Shown here piece after piece: positions 1-8,782 of a DNA stretch of 64,000 bases (within the stretch, counting starts at the first letter, position 1; each line of letters begins with the position of its first letter). The notes beneath the pieces were generated by a model. That model did not search any database. It was given only the letters and a program-made list of their open reading frames with translations, and was not told the DNA's origin. The position numbers and the translations under genes were made by a program. This DNA is from Lacibacter cauensis (GTDB lineage: Bacteria > Bacteroidota > Bacteroidia > Chitinophagales > Chitinophagaceae): positions 1 through 64,000 of the forward strand of contig NZ_VLLE01000007.1 of the NCBI RefSeq assembly GCF_007830055.1. The letters are read 5' to 3'.

Positions 1-2
1 CA

Positions 3-1988
3 CCATACAGTGCAGCTTCATCCGGTAAGTACACCATCGTTGCAACTGATGCAAATGGTTGTACAGATACCAAAGAAGTAACGATTACGATTCCAGATCG
101 GGTTATTGTTACAGCAAATGACGCATCTGTTTGTACAGGATCAAGTAAGCAACTTACTGCAAGCCCTGCAGGTGGAACATGGAGTGGAGCAAACGTTAGT
201 GCTTCAGGTCTGTTCAATGCGTCTAATCTTGCTGCGGGTATGTATGAAGTAACTTATACCTACACCAATGAGAATGGCTGTATTAATTCAGATAAGGCAA
301 CTGTGACAGTAAATGCTTTGCCGGTTGCTGTATGTAGCGCAACACCTTCATTAATTGATATCAAATCAGCAGCGCACAGTTCACAGCTCGATGTTGATTT
401 AAGTGGTAATGCAGATACAGATCCTACGCATTATACCTATTCATGGACAGAGGATGGTGCAGGTTCGTTCAACTTCAGCAACATCAAGAACCCTGTTTAT
501 ACAGCAGGCGTACTTGATGCTGGACAAACCGTAAGCTTTACTGTAACTGTTACAAATACTATTACAGGTTGTGTAACTACATCCAATTGTTCTGTTAATG
601 TAAGTACGACAGGCAGTTGTCCGGAAGTTCCGACTTCAGAAGTATGTAACGGTTCAACCAATACATATAAAGCAGGAAGAGCTCCAGGTGCCAATGAAAC
701 ATGGAAGTGGACAGTAAATAACGGCGCAACCATAGTTGGTGCAGATAACGGCCAGTCCGTAACTGTAACAGCAGGTGGCCAGAACTTTACATTAACACTG
801 ACTGTAACTTATGCAAACACAGACTTAAGTCCAACAGAATGTAAATACGATGTTACAGTTACACCTTGTGGTGGTTATTGTACATACACACAAGGTAAGT
901 ATGGTAACACCAGTCCTGCATGCGATGGTGATGGCGTAAACGGCAGAGGCCCTGCAATTACTTATCCAACAGTGCTGGATATGATCAAGGCTATGCTTGG
1001 CGTTGGCGGTTCAGCTAATCCATTGGTTATTGGAAGTGGTAGTAATACCGTAACGATCCCTGCAACTGCAACTGCAGCAGCATTGCTGAACAAGTCAATG
1101 CCGGGCGGTGGTGGTGCAAGAGAACTGTTAAGTGGAAATTGCGTGGTTGACAATGTGCCAAGTCTGTCATCTTGCTGGACTCCTGGTACAAACACCGCAA
1201 CAACTTATATTACAAAACAGGGAAGGATTAATAACGTGCTCTTGTCACAAACAATCACCCTTGGATTGAATATGCGTGTAAGTTCCGGCTTAACAAACTT
1301 TGTACTGCAGGCTGGCACATTTGCAACAGCAGCGGGCGAAGGTGGTTGTGGTTCAACTATACCAAAACAACGCAGCTGTTATTACAACGAACTGGGGCAA
1401 CTGGTAGTTGTAAATGAGTACACTTACAAGTCCATTCCTCAAAGCGTTATTAATGCACTCAATAACAAAGGCTATGCACTTACTGTAGGTGGCTTATACC
1501 AACTAGCAAATGATGCGTTGGGTAATGCAGATGGAACAAAAGGTACAGAAGGCGGCGCAAGCTTGTCTGATATTAACCAGGCAGTTTCATCCATCAACGA
1601 AGGATTCGACGAATGCAGAATCTTTATTGGTTGGGATGTAAAACCATGTTCAGTTCCATCAACAAAAGTAAATCTTGGTGGTTTAGGTCTGGTAACAACG
1701 CCAACTGTTACAGCTGAGCCAATTACTAAGCTTACGGTTGCAGCTTATCCAAATCCATTCGTGGATAAAGTGAATTTCGTGATTGCAACTCCTGTTTCAG
1801 GTAAAGCATCGCTCGAAGTTTACAGCATCTTCGGACAGAAATTGCAAACTGTTTTTGAAGGCTACCTCACTGCGGGAAGATCGCAGGTGGTAGAATTCAG
1901 ACCGGGAGCAATTGCTGCAGGAACCTTGGTTTATCGTTTCACCATAAACGGCAAACAGGTTACCGGTAAAGTAATGAGTACCAGATAA
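3..1988 (+). CDS. T9SS-exported adhesin-like surface protein, 5' truncated
   Basis: The reading frame is open from the first bases of the window, so only the C-terminal part (about 661 codons) is present; the Met at 240 is internal. The visible part has repeated Ig/PKD-like beta segments with pattern such as YTYTNENGC and VTVTNTITGC, typical of large gliding or adhesin proteins of Bacteroidota. The last roughly 80 residues form a type A T9SS sorting domain: the AYPNPF motif, then a beta-sandwich with VYSIFGQKLQ and a terminal GKVMSTR. By family knowledge such proteins cross the inner membrane by Sec and the outer membrane by T9SS and are then anchored or released. A strong terminator follows 27 nt after the stop. 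The ligand cannot be inferred. The middle part, with a GGGGARELL segment, resembles regions I associate with Chitinophagaceae surface proteins, but I cannot name a domain. Confidence 0.85.
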   Translation, partial: PYSAASSGKYTIVATDANGCTDTKEVTITIPDRVIVTANDASVCTGSSKQLTASPAGGTWSGANVSASGLFNASNLAAGMYEVTYTYTNENGCINSDKATVTVNALPVAVCSATPSLIDIKSAAHSSQLDVDLSGNADTDPTHYTYSWTEDGAGSFNFSNIKNPVYTAGVLDAGQTVSFTVTVTNTITGCVTTSNCSVNVSTTGSCPEVPTSEVCNGSTNTYKAGRAPGANETWKWTVNNGATIVGADNGQSVTVTAGGQNFTLTLTVTYANTDLSPTECKYDVTVTPCGGYCTYTQGKYGNTSPACDGDGVNGRGPAITYPTVLDMIKAMLGVGGSANPLVIGSGSNTVTIPATATAAALLNKSMPGGGGARELLSGNCVVDNVPSLSSCWTPGTNTATTYITKQGRINNVLLSQTITLGLNMRVSSGLTNFVLQAGTFATAAGEGGCGSTIPKQRSCYYNELGQLVVVNEYTYKSIPQSVINALNNKGYALTVGGLYQLANDALGNADGTKGTEGGASLSDINQAVSSINEGFDECRIFIGWDVKPCSVPSTKVNLGGLGLVTTPTVTAEPITKLTVAAYPNPFVDKVNFVIATPVSGKASLEVYSIFGQKLQTVFEGYLTAGRSQVVEFRPGAIAAGTLVYRFTINGKQVTGKVMSTR

Positions 1989-2014
1989 AAATCAGCGAAG
2001 AAAAACCGACTGAT

Positions 2015-2042
2015 AAGGCTGCCCGAAAGGGCAGCCTTTTTT
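2015..2042 (+). terminator. Rho-independent terminator of the adhesin gene
   Basis: A perfect 10-bp stem (AAGGCTGCCC / GGGCAGCCTT) closes a GAAA tetraloop and runs into a T tract. It lies 27 nt after the stop codon. Confidence 0.9.
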
Positions 2043-2050
2043 GTAAAAGA

Positions 2051-2075
2051 AAACCCCGGTAAGCTACCGGGGTTT
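2051..2075 (-). terminator. Terminator of the leftward cysteine-protease gene
   Basis: An 11-bp perfect inverted repeat (AAACCCCGGTA / TACCGGGGTTT) with a 3-nt centre lies just beyond the stop of the minus-strand protease gene. Read leftward, the stem ends in GGGGTTTTCTTTT. It is separate from the plus-strand hairpin 9 nt away. Confidence 0.85.
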
Positions 2076-2097
2076 GTTAATTTATATCGTTGCTGTT

Positions 2098-3600
2098 TTA
2101 ATTGATTGCATAGCAATAGGTACCTGTTCTTGTGAGGAAGAAATCATAGTCGATCCAGCTGTAACCGGCATCGCCCCAACCTGTTCCCCATGAGTTCATT
2201 ACCAGGTACGCATTTTTAGCATCATCGTAACCGCAGATAACAATACAATGTGCCAGTGAACCAGAGCCGGAATAGGTTTTCCAGATAAAGCCCGGTTGTG
2301 CTGCAATAAACGAATTATCTGCAATTACATTAATGATCACTGGATGCTTTTGTGCAATCATCGATTGTATAGCGGCACGATCAGTACAATACATTTTTAC
2401 ATAGCTGCTGATCTTGAAATTAGCAGCTTCGGCACTTTGTGTAGCTGATGGAAGCAAAGAGCAGCCGTTGGTACTGCTGTACGGCATAGACTGATAGGTG
2501 CAAATGCCATTTAGTTTCAGAAAATCGAGTGCTGTTTGCATAGCTGAACCAGAACCACAATCGGTACTGAATTTGATCTGGTTGTACAGAAACTCGGGGC
2601 TGAATATGTTGCTGCTGTTGCTATAGCTTGAAGCCCCGGTTCTGTAAAATTGCTCGGCAGAACGGGTTGCATAACCTACTGCAAATGCCACACAGGATCC
2701 CTCGCTGCCCTGGTTTAAAACCGGCGGCATTGTTAAACGTAAGCCTGAAACGGGCGTAGGCTCTATAACTACTGTGTTAATAGTAACAGAAACCGTTTTT
2801 GATGATTGGTTGCCAGCGGCATCTTTTGCAGTGGCAGTAATCTTGTGTACGCCGCTTGCCACGGTACCGGTATTCCACGAATATCCGATTGAGGAAGTGG
2901 AGGATGCCGCAACAACAGTACCATCAATACTGAGACTGAGAGCGGTAATGCCCACATTGTCAGAACCGGAACTGTTTATTGAAATCGTTGTGTTTGCATC
3001 GTACGAAGTACCATCGCCGGGTGATGAAATGTTTACAACCGGGGCTGTAATATCACCCACAGTTTGGTTGCTTACGGTTACCTGAACAGAAGCTGATGTT
3101 TTGTTACCTGCAGCATCTCTGGCTGTAACAGTTAAAGTATGAAGTCCGTTACTTACCGTTGCAGAGTTCCAGGTATTGGTAAATGGTGAGCTGGTGCTGT
3201 TGCTTACAGCTGTTCCGTCAACACTTAAAGCAACTGCAGAAACACCGATGTTATCTGTAGCCGAAACCGTTACGCTTACTGCGCCGCTTACTGTAGCGCC
3301 GTTTTCGGGAGTTTTAATACTCACTACAGGTGCAATAGCATCTCTGCGACCTTTTCCTGAAATACCCGGATAGGCTGCGGTAGTTGAAATATTTCCATTT
3401 TTCAGGAATCCTGAAGAAACGATCATGGGAACTTTCGCCTGGAGGGCAGAATCATCGTCGATCGCCCCACCGGTACGAACCTGAAAAACAGCTGGCTCTT
3501 CTGGTGCCTGTTGAGCAGATTTCTCTTTCGAACAGGAAATTAAAACAGCCGAGAACAGGAATAGGGATGCCAGGGAATTGGGTCGGATTAAATTTTTCAT
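2098..3600 (-). CDS. Lipoprotein C1-family (papain-like) cysteine protease with two Ig-like domains
   Basis: Predicted 500-residue surface or periplasmic lipoprotein. The N-terminus has a hydrophobic segment ending in a lipobox (LISC, Cys23), followed by a linker. Two similar Ig-like domains (about 91-176 and 186-275) each carry the S(I/V)DGT and (A/K)DAAGN motifs of bacterial Big/cadherin-like modules. The C-terminal papain-like domain (about 285-500) shows the catalytic set: Gln297 of NQGSEGSC, Cys303, His451 in SLAHCIV and Asn469 in MNSWGTGWG. No propeptide inhibitor domain is visible; the Ig modules sit where one would be expected. It is convergent with the T9SS adhesin gene and has its own terminator. 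The substrate is unknown. The protease assignment is firm and the surface location is inferred from the lipobox. Confidence 0.9.
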   Translation of the reverse strand: MKNLIRPNSLASLFLFSAVLISCSKEKSAQQAPEEPAVFQVRTGGAIDDDSALQAKVPMIVSSGFLKNGNISTTAAYPGISGKGRRDAIAPVVSIKTPENGATVSGAVSVTVSATDNIGVSAVALSVDGTAVSNSTSSPFTNTWNSATVSNGLHTLTVTARDAAGNKTSASVQVTVSNQTVGDITAPVVNISSPGDGTSYDANTTISINSSGSDNVGITALSLSIDGTVVAASSTSSIGYSWNTGTVASGVHKITATAKDAAGNQSSKTVSVTINTVVIEPTPVSGLRLTMPPVLNQGSEGSCVAFAVGYATRSAEQFYRTGASSYSNSSNIFSPEFLYNQIKFSTDCGSGSAMQTALDFLKLNGICTYQSMPYSSTNGCSLLPSATQSAEAANFKISSYVKMYCTDRAAIQSMIAQKHPVIINVIADNSFIAAQPGFIWKTYSGSGSLAHCIVICGYDDAKNAYLVMNSWGTGWGDAGYSWIDYDFFLTRTGTYCYAIN

Positions 3601-3802
3601 TTACGGATTTTTTGGATATTGAAATTAAGATTCTCCTTTTTGGGTATTACCCGGGTGTTCGTTGCGCCTCTTCGGGGATAGCCATCAGAAACGCCGCAGC
3701 TTTCAAAACTGCATCAACCAATAAATTGCTGTAAAACTGAAATTGAGCCAGTGGAGAATGGTTCTTCTTGGGGTTCGGATATTGGGCTATCGATTCTGAA
3801 TG

Positions 3803-3834
3803 TAAAGGTAGAGAACCTTCATTTTCTGCACAAG
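3803..3834 (-). promoter_or_regulatory. Possible promoter of the cysteine-protease gene
   Basis: On the minus strand a TACCTTTA box (3803-3810) resembles the Bacteroidota -7 element TAnnTTTG. A CTTG box (3831-3834) lies 20 nt upstream, at the place of the -33 element. It is about 200 nt from the start codon, so the leader would be long. Weak call. Confidence 0.3.
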
Positions 3835-3858
3835 TTTATGCCCTAGGACAAACTACGT

Positions 3859-4150
3859 CGTTTTTGTCGTAGAAAAACGAATTGTATTTAAGGGGCGGAG
3901 AGGGCTTTTACTAATTGTTCTTCTCTATTTTTGCGGCCCGGCTAAACAAGGCGCTCCTATTTATTATAATAGAGCAAGCGCTAAGGGAGACATGTTCGGC
4001 TGCAGGAGCTTGTATTTTTAGATCTCGATGCCATTTTGGGGAGATGGAGCTTGTGCCGAAAAGCCCTTGCCCGGAACTTTTTAAAGAAAATGGGCCATTA
4101 TTGCTGAATTTTGCAAAAAAACTTCCTCAAACTTTTTGCAGGGAATATTT
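3859..4150 (+). promoter_or_regulatory. Structured non-coding region upstream of the S10 operon
   Basis: The gap 3601-4196 has no convincing gene. It contains, in order, a 7-bp hairpin (CGTTTTT / AAAAACG, 3859-3879); a perfect -7-like box TATTTTTG at 3926-3933 with no good -33 partner; a bulged AT-rich hairpin around 3949-3982; and a TTCGGC/GCCGAA pair enclosing an ATCTC/GAGAT hairpin, with a 9-nt direct repeat GGAGCTTGT. This could be a long leader transcribed from the distal box toward rpsJ, or decaying non-coding sequence. Structure was assigned by eye only. Confidence 0.35.
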
Positions 4151-4165
4151 GAAACCCTACCTTTG
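4135..4165 (+). promoter_or_regulatory. Promoter of the S10/spc ribosomal operon
   Basis: A TTTG (-33) box at 4135-4138 and TACCTTTG (-7) at 4158-4165 are separated by 19 nt. This is an exact match to the Bacteroidota consensus TTTG-N19-21-TAnnTTTG. Transcription would start about 25 nt before the rpsJ ATG. Confidence 0.8.
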
Positions 4166-4196
4166 CGCTCCCAATTGAAAATTTGGGACAGATCTT

Positions 4197-4502
4197 ATGG
4201 CTCAACGTATCAGAATTAAATTGCAATCATACGACCACAATCTGGTCGATAAATCTGCAGAAAAAATCGTGAAAACGGTTCGTAGTACAGGTGCAGTAGT
4301 AACAGGTCCTATTCCTTTACCTACTCGTAAAAGAATCTTTACTGTGTTACGTTCACCGCACGTAAACAAAAAGAGCCGTGAGCAATTCCAATTGTGCACG
4401 CACAAGCGTTTGCTGGATATCTACACCAGCAGCAGCCGTACAGTTGATGCACTGAGCAAGCTCGATTTGCCAAGTGGTGTTGACGTAGAAATCAAAGCAT
4501 GA
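4197..4502 (+). CDS. rpsJ: 30S ribosomal protein S10 / NusE
   Basis: 101 residues, the normal length for S10, with the family core [17 protein letters not shown] and the conserved [19 protein letters not shown] loop. In the 30S head it contacts S3 and S14; as NusE it pairs with NusB, encoded here at 41259-42185, in antitermination. It is the first gene of the operon: a consensus promoter lies 31 nt upstream, and rpsL, rpsG and fusA are not next to it. It is separated from rplC by an unusually long structured gap of 281 nt, so the rest of the operon may be regulated separately from S10. Confidence 0.98.
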   Translation: MAQRIRIKLQSYDHNLVDKSAEKIVKTVRSTGAVVTGPIPLPTRKRIFTVLRSPHVNKKSREQFQLCTHKRLLDIYTSSSRTVDALSKLDLPSGVDVEIKA

Positions 4503-4783
4503 TGAATGTCCGCCCGGCGGACAACTCGTGTAAGTTCTTAAAATAGAATTCTGTTTCATCTCTCAATCATTCCGCTGCGGTGGAAGCGAAAAAAGAGCTC
4601 TGAATAAAAAATATTTCCGGATAAAACCGGAAACACATATAAACTAGCCCTTCGTGGTTAGTTTACCATCGGTACTTCCGATCCGAAGTGGAAAAAAGGA
4701 AAAGGTCGATGGTAAACGGGGATTGAATGACGCTCGCCGGCGTTATGTCTCAACAACCTTACAGGGCATAAACTGTAAAAAAA
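4503..4783 (+). promoter_or_regulatory. Multi-hairpin leader between rpsJ and rplC (candidate r-protein leader)
   Basis: This 281-nt gap has no gene and no TAnnTTTG promoter box, but it has dense self-complementarity. Elements are: GC-rich palindrome 4507-4523 (TGTCCG / CGGACA); TTCCGC/GTGGAA at 4570-4585; TTTCCGG/CCGGAAA at 4614-4633; AAACTAGCC/GGTTAGTTT at 4641-4664; perfect 11-bp GTTTACCATCG (4661-4671) with CGATGGTAAAC (4707-4717), enclosing ACTTC/GAAGT; CGCCGGCG at 4735-4742; and TTACAG/CTGTAA at 4759-4778, ending 5 nt before the rplC ATG. The fourth and fifth stems share bases 4661-4664 and cannot both form. Confidence 0.55.
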
Positions 4784-5401
4784 ATGAAAGGTATTATTGG
4801 TAAAAAGATCGGCATGACCAGCATCTTCAGTCCCGATGGTAAGCAACAAAGCTGCACCATCATTGAAGCTGGTCCCTGTGTTGTTACGCAGGTTAAAACA
4901 CAAGAAGTTGATGGTTACACCGCACTTCAATTAGCTTTTGGCGAAAAGAAAGAAAAGAACACTACTTCTGCTGAAAAGAATCACTTCGCAAAAGCAAACA
5001 CTTCTCCTAAGAAATTCGTAAAAGAATTCCGCAACTATTCTCTCGAAAAAAATATTGGTGAAACTGTAACTGCAGAAATTTTCGCAGAAGGCGAAAAAGT
5101 TGATGTAGTTGGTACCACAAAAGGTAAAGGTTTCCAGGGTGTTGTTAAACGCCACGGCTTTAGCGGTGTGGGTGATGCAACACACGGTCAACACGATCGT
5201 CAGCGTGCCCCAGGTTCACTCGGTAACTCTTCTGATGCTTCACGTGTAATGAAAGGTATGCGTATGGCTGGCCGTATGGGTGCAGAAAGAGTGAAAGTAA
5301 AAGGATTGAAAGTCCTGAAAATTTTCCCTGAAAAGAATTACATCCTTGTGAGCGGTTCTGTACCGGGTCATAACGGTTCAATCGTATACATCCAGAAGTA
5401 A
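4784..5401 (+). CDS. rplC: 50S ribosomal protein L3
   Basis: 205 residues, the usual bacterial L3 length. It starts [15 protein letters not shown], the typical L3 N-terminus, and carries the conserved loop [18 protein letters not shown] that reaches toward the peptidyl-transferase centre, then [11 protein letters not shown] and [10 protein letters not shown]. It is an early 23S-binding assembly protein. It follows the structured rpsJ-rplC leader, whose last hairpin ends 5 nt before the ATG, so its translation may be leader-controlled. rplD follows after 22 nt. Confidence 0.98.
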   Translation: MKGIIGKKIGMTSIFSPDGKQQSCTIIEAGPCVVTQVKTQEVDGYTALQLAFGEKKEKNTTSAEKNHFAKANTSPKKFVKEFRNYSLEKNIGETVTAEIFAEGEKVDVVGTTKGKGFQGVVKRHGFSGVGDATHGQHDRQRAPGSLGNSSDASRVMKGMRMAGRMGAERVKVKGLKVLKIFPEKNYILVSGSVPGHNGSIVYIQK

Positions 5402-5423
5402 TCACAAACTAATTTAAGAAGTC

Positions 5424-6056
5424 ATGCAAGTTGAAGTTTTAAATAAAGCAGGAAAGGCAACAGGTCGTACGATCGAATTACCGGAAGAAATCTTCGGTAT
5501 CGAACCTAATGACCACGTTATTTACCTTGCTGTTAAGCAATACCAGGCTGCACAACGCCAGGGTACTCATAAAGTAAAGACACGTGCTGAAGTAAAAGGT
5601 GCAAGCCGTAAGCTTCACCGCCAGAAAGGTACGGGTGGTTCACGTAAGGGTAATATCCGTAACCCATTATACAAAGGTGGTGGTACTGTATTCGGACCTA
5701 AGCCACACGGTTACGATTTTAAATTGAACCGTAAAGTAAAAGACCTCGCTAAAATGAGTGCTCTCTCTTACAAAGCAAAAGAAAACGCTATCGTTGTTGT
5801 TGAAGATATCAACTTCGAAACTCCAAAAACCAAAGAATTTGTGAGTGTGTTGAACAACCTCAATATCGGTAACAAAAAAGCACTGGTGGTTATTCCTGAT
5901 TACAACGATAACCTTTACCTCAGCCTCCGTAACGTTCCTTCTGTAGTTGGTTCTTTACTGGCCGATGTAAATACATACGACCTCATCAACAGCGATGTAC
6001 TCGTATTAACTGAAAGTGCTGCTAAAGTTTTTTCTGAAGAAGAAGCTGCAGCTTAA
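5424..6056 (+). CDS. rplD: 50S ribosomal protein L4
   Basis: 210 residues. The L4 signature is clear: TRAEVKGASRKLHRQKGTG followed by RKGNIRNPLYKGGGTVFGP, the loop that lines the exit tunnel, and a C-terminal Rossmann-like globular domain (VVVEDINFETPKTKEF). In gamma-proteobacteria L4 represses the S10 operon by binding its leader RNA, so L4 is a reasonable candidate effector for the leader at 4503-4783, though nothing in the sequence proves this. It lies 22 nt after rplC and 32 nt before rplW. Confidence 0.98.
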   Translation: MQVEVLNKAGKATGRTIELPEEIFGIEPNDHVIYLAVKQYQAAQRQGTHKVKTRAEVKGASRKLHRQKGTGGSRKGNIRNPLYKGGGTVFGPKPHGYDFKLNRKVKDLAKMSALSYKAKENAIVVVEDINFETPKTKEFVSVLNNLNIGNKKALVVIPDYNDNLYLSLRNVPSVVGSLLADVNTYDLINSDVLVLTESAAKVFSEEEAAA

Positions 6057-6088
6057 TTGAATCATTGAACTGAATAAACAACGTCCAG

Positions 6089-6388
6089 ATGAGACAGAGT
6101 GAAATTTTAATAAAGCCGATTGTTTCTGAAAAAAGCAATCGTTTAACAGAAAAGAAAAACACATACGCTTTCCGTGTTGGTCGTAAAGCTAACAAGCTCG
6201 AGATCAAAAAAGCTGTAGAAGAATTCTACAATGTGAAAGTGGCTGATGTGCACACCATGGTGGCTCCTCGTAAAGCGAAGAACCGTATGACCAAAGCAGG
6301 TTATATCCAGGGTAGCAAACCGGCTTACAAGAAAGCTTATGTAACTGTTGCCGAAGGCGAAACAATTGACCTGTACGGTACAGTATAA
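6089..6388 (+). CDS. rplW: 50S ribosomal protein L23
   Basis: 99 residues, normal for L23. The N-terminus EILIKPIVSEKSNRL and the central YAFRVGRKANKLEIKKAVEE are diagnostic. L23 sits at the tunnel exit and docks trigger factor and the signal recognition particle. A basic loop (APRKAKNRMTKAGY) contacts 23S rRNA. It lies in the operon between rplD and rplB (61-nt gap). Confidence 0.97.
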   Translation: MRQSEILIKPIVSEKSNRLTEKKNTYAFRVGRKANKLEIKKAVEEFYNVKVADVHTMVAPRKAKNRMTKAGYIQGSKPAYKKAYVTVAEGETIDLYGTV

Positions 6389-6449
6389 TTCTGAAACAAA
6401 GAATGGTAGATCAACTACCGCAAAAGTTGAACAATAAAAGTTTTTTAAA

Positions 6450-7289
6450 ATGGCATTAAAGAAATACAAACCGGTAACCGCAGGTACCAGATGGAGAATC
6501 GGGAATGCGTATGCCGAGATTACTACAGATACTCCTGAAAAGTCTTTGCTTGAATCAGTAAAAGCCACAGGTGGTCGTAACGCACAAGGTCGTCGTGCAA
6601 TGCGTTACATCGGCGGCGGTAACAAAAAGAAATACCGTGTAATTGATTTCAAACGCAGTAAAAAAGATGTTCCTGCTAAAGTAGCATCTATTGAATACGA
6701 TCCAAACCGTACAGCATTCATCGCATTGCTGAACTACGTTGATGGTGAAAAGCGCTACATCCTTGCTCCAAACGGTTTACAGGTTGGTGCCACAGTAGTA
6801 GCAGGTGATGCAGTAGCACCTGAACTGGGTAATGCTCTTCAAATGAAGAACATGCCTTTGGGTACTATGATTCACAACATTGAAATGCAGCCTGGTCAAG
6901 GTGGTAAGTTGGTACGCAGTGCAGGTACAAGTGCACAGTTAACCAACAAAGAAGAGAAATACGCTGTATTGAAAATGCCAAGTGGTGAATTGCGTAAAGT
7001 ACTCATTAACTGTTATGCAACAGTGGGTGTAGTATCAAACAGCGATCACAGCCTTGAAACAGCCGGTAAAGCGGGTGTTAACCGTTGGAAAGGTATTCGT
7101 CCTCGCAACCGTGGTGTAGCGATGAACCCTGTAGATCACCCGATGGGTGGTGGTGAAGGCCGTAGTAGCGGTGGTCACCCACGCAGCAGAACCGGTAAAT
7201 ATGCAAAAGGTGAAAAAACACGCTCTAAGCATAAGGGTTCTAACAAGCTCATCATCCAACGTAAGGATGGTAAAAAACTGGCTAAGTAA
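6450..7289 (+). CDS. rplB: 50S ribosomal protein L2
   Basis: 279 residues, matching bacterial L2. Conserved stretches include [34 protein letters not shown] and the near-C-terminal [19 protein letters not shown] with the histidine important for the peptidyl-transferase region. Start [16 protein letters not shown] is typical. It is a primary rRNA-binding protein needed for subunit joining. It is followed by rpsS after 32 nt. Confidence 0.98.
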   Translation: MALKKYKPVTAGTRWRIGNAYAEITTDTPEKSLLESVKATGGRNAQGRRAMRYIGGGNKKKYRVIDFKRSKKDVPAKVASIEYDPNRTAFIALLNYVDGEKRYILAPNGLQVGATVVAGDAVAPELGNALQMKNMPLGTMIHNIEMQPGQGGKLVRSAGTSAQLTNKEEKYAVLKMPSGELRKVLINCYATVGVVSNSDHSLETAGKAGVNRWKGIRPRNRGVAMNPVDHPMGGGEGRSSGGHPRSRTGKYAKGEKTRSKHKGSNKLIIQRKDGKKLAK

Positions 7290-7321
7290 TTCAATCAGCA
7301 AATCGAAAACTAAAATAAATC

Positions 7322-7594
7322 ATGGCTCGTTCGATTAAAAAAGGTCCTTATGTAGCAGCTCACCTCGAAACAAAGGTGCTCGCTATTAACGAAGGCAAAA
7401 CAAAAAGAGGTGTAATTAAAACCTGGAGTCGTCGTTCAACAATCACTCCTGATTTTGTAGGTCACACTTTTGCAGTGCACAACGGAAATAAATTTATCCC
7501 TGTTTACGTAACAGAATTTATGGTAGGTCATAAACTTGGTGAATTTGCTCCTACAAGAAACTTTAAAGGACACTCAAGCAAAAAAGTAGGTTAA
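7322..7594 (+). CDS. rpsS: 30S ribosomal protein S19
   Basis: 90 residues. [15 protein letters not shown] and [21 protein letters not shown] are the S19 hallmarks, and the end [16 protein letters not shown] is conserved. S19 forms a complex with S13 in the 30S head near the A site. It is in the canonical position between rplB and rplV. Confidence 0.98.
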   Translation: MARSIKKGPYVAAHLETKVLAINEGKTKRGVIKTWSRRSTITPDFVGHTFAVHNGNKFIPVYVTEFMVGHKLGEFAPTRNFKGHSSKKVG

Positions 7595-7633
7595 TGGTAA
7601 AAGGCCAATGGTCTTAACCTTAAAATAAAAGAA

Positions 7634-7978
7634 ATGGAAGCAGTAGCAAAACTCAGAAATTATCCCACATCGCCCCGCAGAATGCGTTTGCTGGCTGATG
7701 AGATCCGTGGAATGGATGTTGAAAAGGCATTGGCTTTATTGGATTTTCATCCTCAACACTCTGCCACTCCGCTTGGTAAACTTTTAAAAAGTGCTATCAG
7801 CAATTGGGAACAAAAGAACAATGGTCAAAGTGCAGCTGATGCATCATTGGTTGTGAAAACAATTTATGTTGATGGTGCACGTATGATTAAGCGTTTGCGT
7901 CCTGCACCACAGGGCCGTGCTTACCGTGTAAGAAAGCGCAGCAATCACGTAACCATTATCGTAGACACAAAAAATTAA
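7634..7978 (+). CDS. rplV: 50S ribosomal protein L22
   Basis: 114 residues. The central SPRRMRLLADEIRGM and the C-terminal beta-hairpin (MIKRLRPAPQGRAYRVRKRS), which lines the exit tunnel and is a macrolide-resistance site in other bacteria, are intact. It lies 39 nt after rpsS and 25 nt before rpsC. Confidence 0.98.
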   Translation: MEAVAKLRNYPTSPRRMRLLADEIRGMDVEKALALLDFHPQHSATPLGKLLKSAISNWEQKNNGQSAADASLVVKTIYVDGARMIKRLRPAPQGRAYRVRKRSNHVTIIVDTKN

Positions 7979-8003
7979 TTGATAAAATTTTATAAACCAT
8001 TCT

Positions 8004-8774
8004 ATGGGTCAGAAAGCAAATCCAATTGGTAACAGGTTAGGGATCATCCGCGGATGGGAGAGTAACTGGTATGGTAGCAAAAAAGACTTTGCCGGTAAAT
8101 TGATCGAAGACAACAAGATCAGAACCTATCTCAATGCCCGTATCAATAAAGGTGGTATCGCTAAAATTGTGATTGAGCGTACACTCAATAAATTGATTGT
8201 AACTATTCACACTTCTAAGCCTGGTATCATCATCGGTAAAGGTGGTGGCGAAGTAGATCGTATTAAAGAAGAGTTGAAGAAATTGACTGGTAAGGATGAT
8301 GTACAAATCAACATCCTCGAAATCCGTCGTCCGGAAGTAGATGCAACCATCGTTGCAGATACTATCGCCCGCCAGATTGAAAACCGTATCAATTACAAGC
8401 GTGCTGTAAAGATGGCGATTGCTTCTGCATTACGTATGGGTGCTGAAGGTATCAAAGTAAAAGTAAGCGGTCGTTTGGGTGGTGCTGAAATTGCACGTAC
8501 TGAAGAAATTAAACAAGGACGTACTCCTCTGCATACATTCCGTATGGATATCGATTATGCAAACCTGTATGCATTAACTGTTTACGGTAAAATCGGTATC
8601 AAAGTATGGATTTGTAAAGGTGAAGTTTTAACCAAGCGTGATTTGAACCCCAACTTCGTTGGTGGTAAGAGCGACGTGAGCGACAGAAAAGATGATCGCC
8701 GTGGTGGTGGAGACAGAAGAGATGACCGTCGTGGTGGTGGTGGCGGCCAGCGTAGAGACAGCCGTAAAGGATAA
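8004..8774 (+). CDS. rpsC: 30S ribosomal protein S3 with Gly/Arg-rich C-terminal tail
   Basis: 256 residues, longer than the 233 of E. coli. The KH domain has [19 protein letters not shown] (GxxG-type loop) and the C-terminal domain has [15 protein letters not shown] and [17 protein letters not shown]3 lines the mRNA entry channel and contributes to helicase activity. After residue 220 or so comes a low-complexity tail rich in D, R and G ([10 protein letters not shown] and [10 protein letters not shown]), encoded by a 30-bp tandem duplication. That tail is not part of the conserved fold and resembles an RGG-type RNA-binding tail. Confidence 0.97.
   Translation: MGQKANPIGNRLGIIRGWESNWYGSKKDFAGKLIEDNKIRTYLNARINKGGIAKIVIERTLNKLIVTIHTSKPGIIIGKGGGEVDRIKEELKKLTGKDDVQINILEIRRPEVDATIVADTIARQIENRINYKRAVKMAIASALRMGAEGIKVKVSGRLGGAEIARTEEIKQGRTPLHTFRMDIDYANLYALTVYGKIGIKVWICKGEVLTKRDLNPNFVGGKSDVSDRKDDRRGGGDRRDDRRGGGGGQRRDSRKG
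8682..8741 (+). repeat. 30-bp tandem duplication in the rpsC tail
   Basis: Two adjacent 30-nt units (8682-8711 and 8712-8741), both beginning GACAGAA and ending in CGTGGTGGTGG plus one base, differ at only a few positions. They encode two copies of a 10-residue D/R/G-rich segment at the C-terminus of S3. Confidence 0.85.
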
Positions 8775-8782
8775 TAATCAAG

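Noticed and set aside
3384-3734. 116-residue plus-strand frame at the start of the cysteine-protease gene
   Set aside because: It is the antisense of the lipoprotein signal and promoter region of a firmly identified minus-strand gene.
3915-4178. 87-residue reading frame upstream of rpsJ
   Set aside because: Composition is Cys/Phe-rich and irregular, it begins at a non-ATG codon, and it runs through the rpsJ promoter and the folded upstream region.
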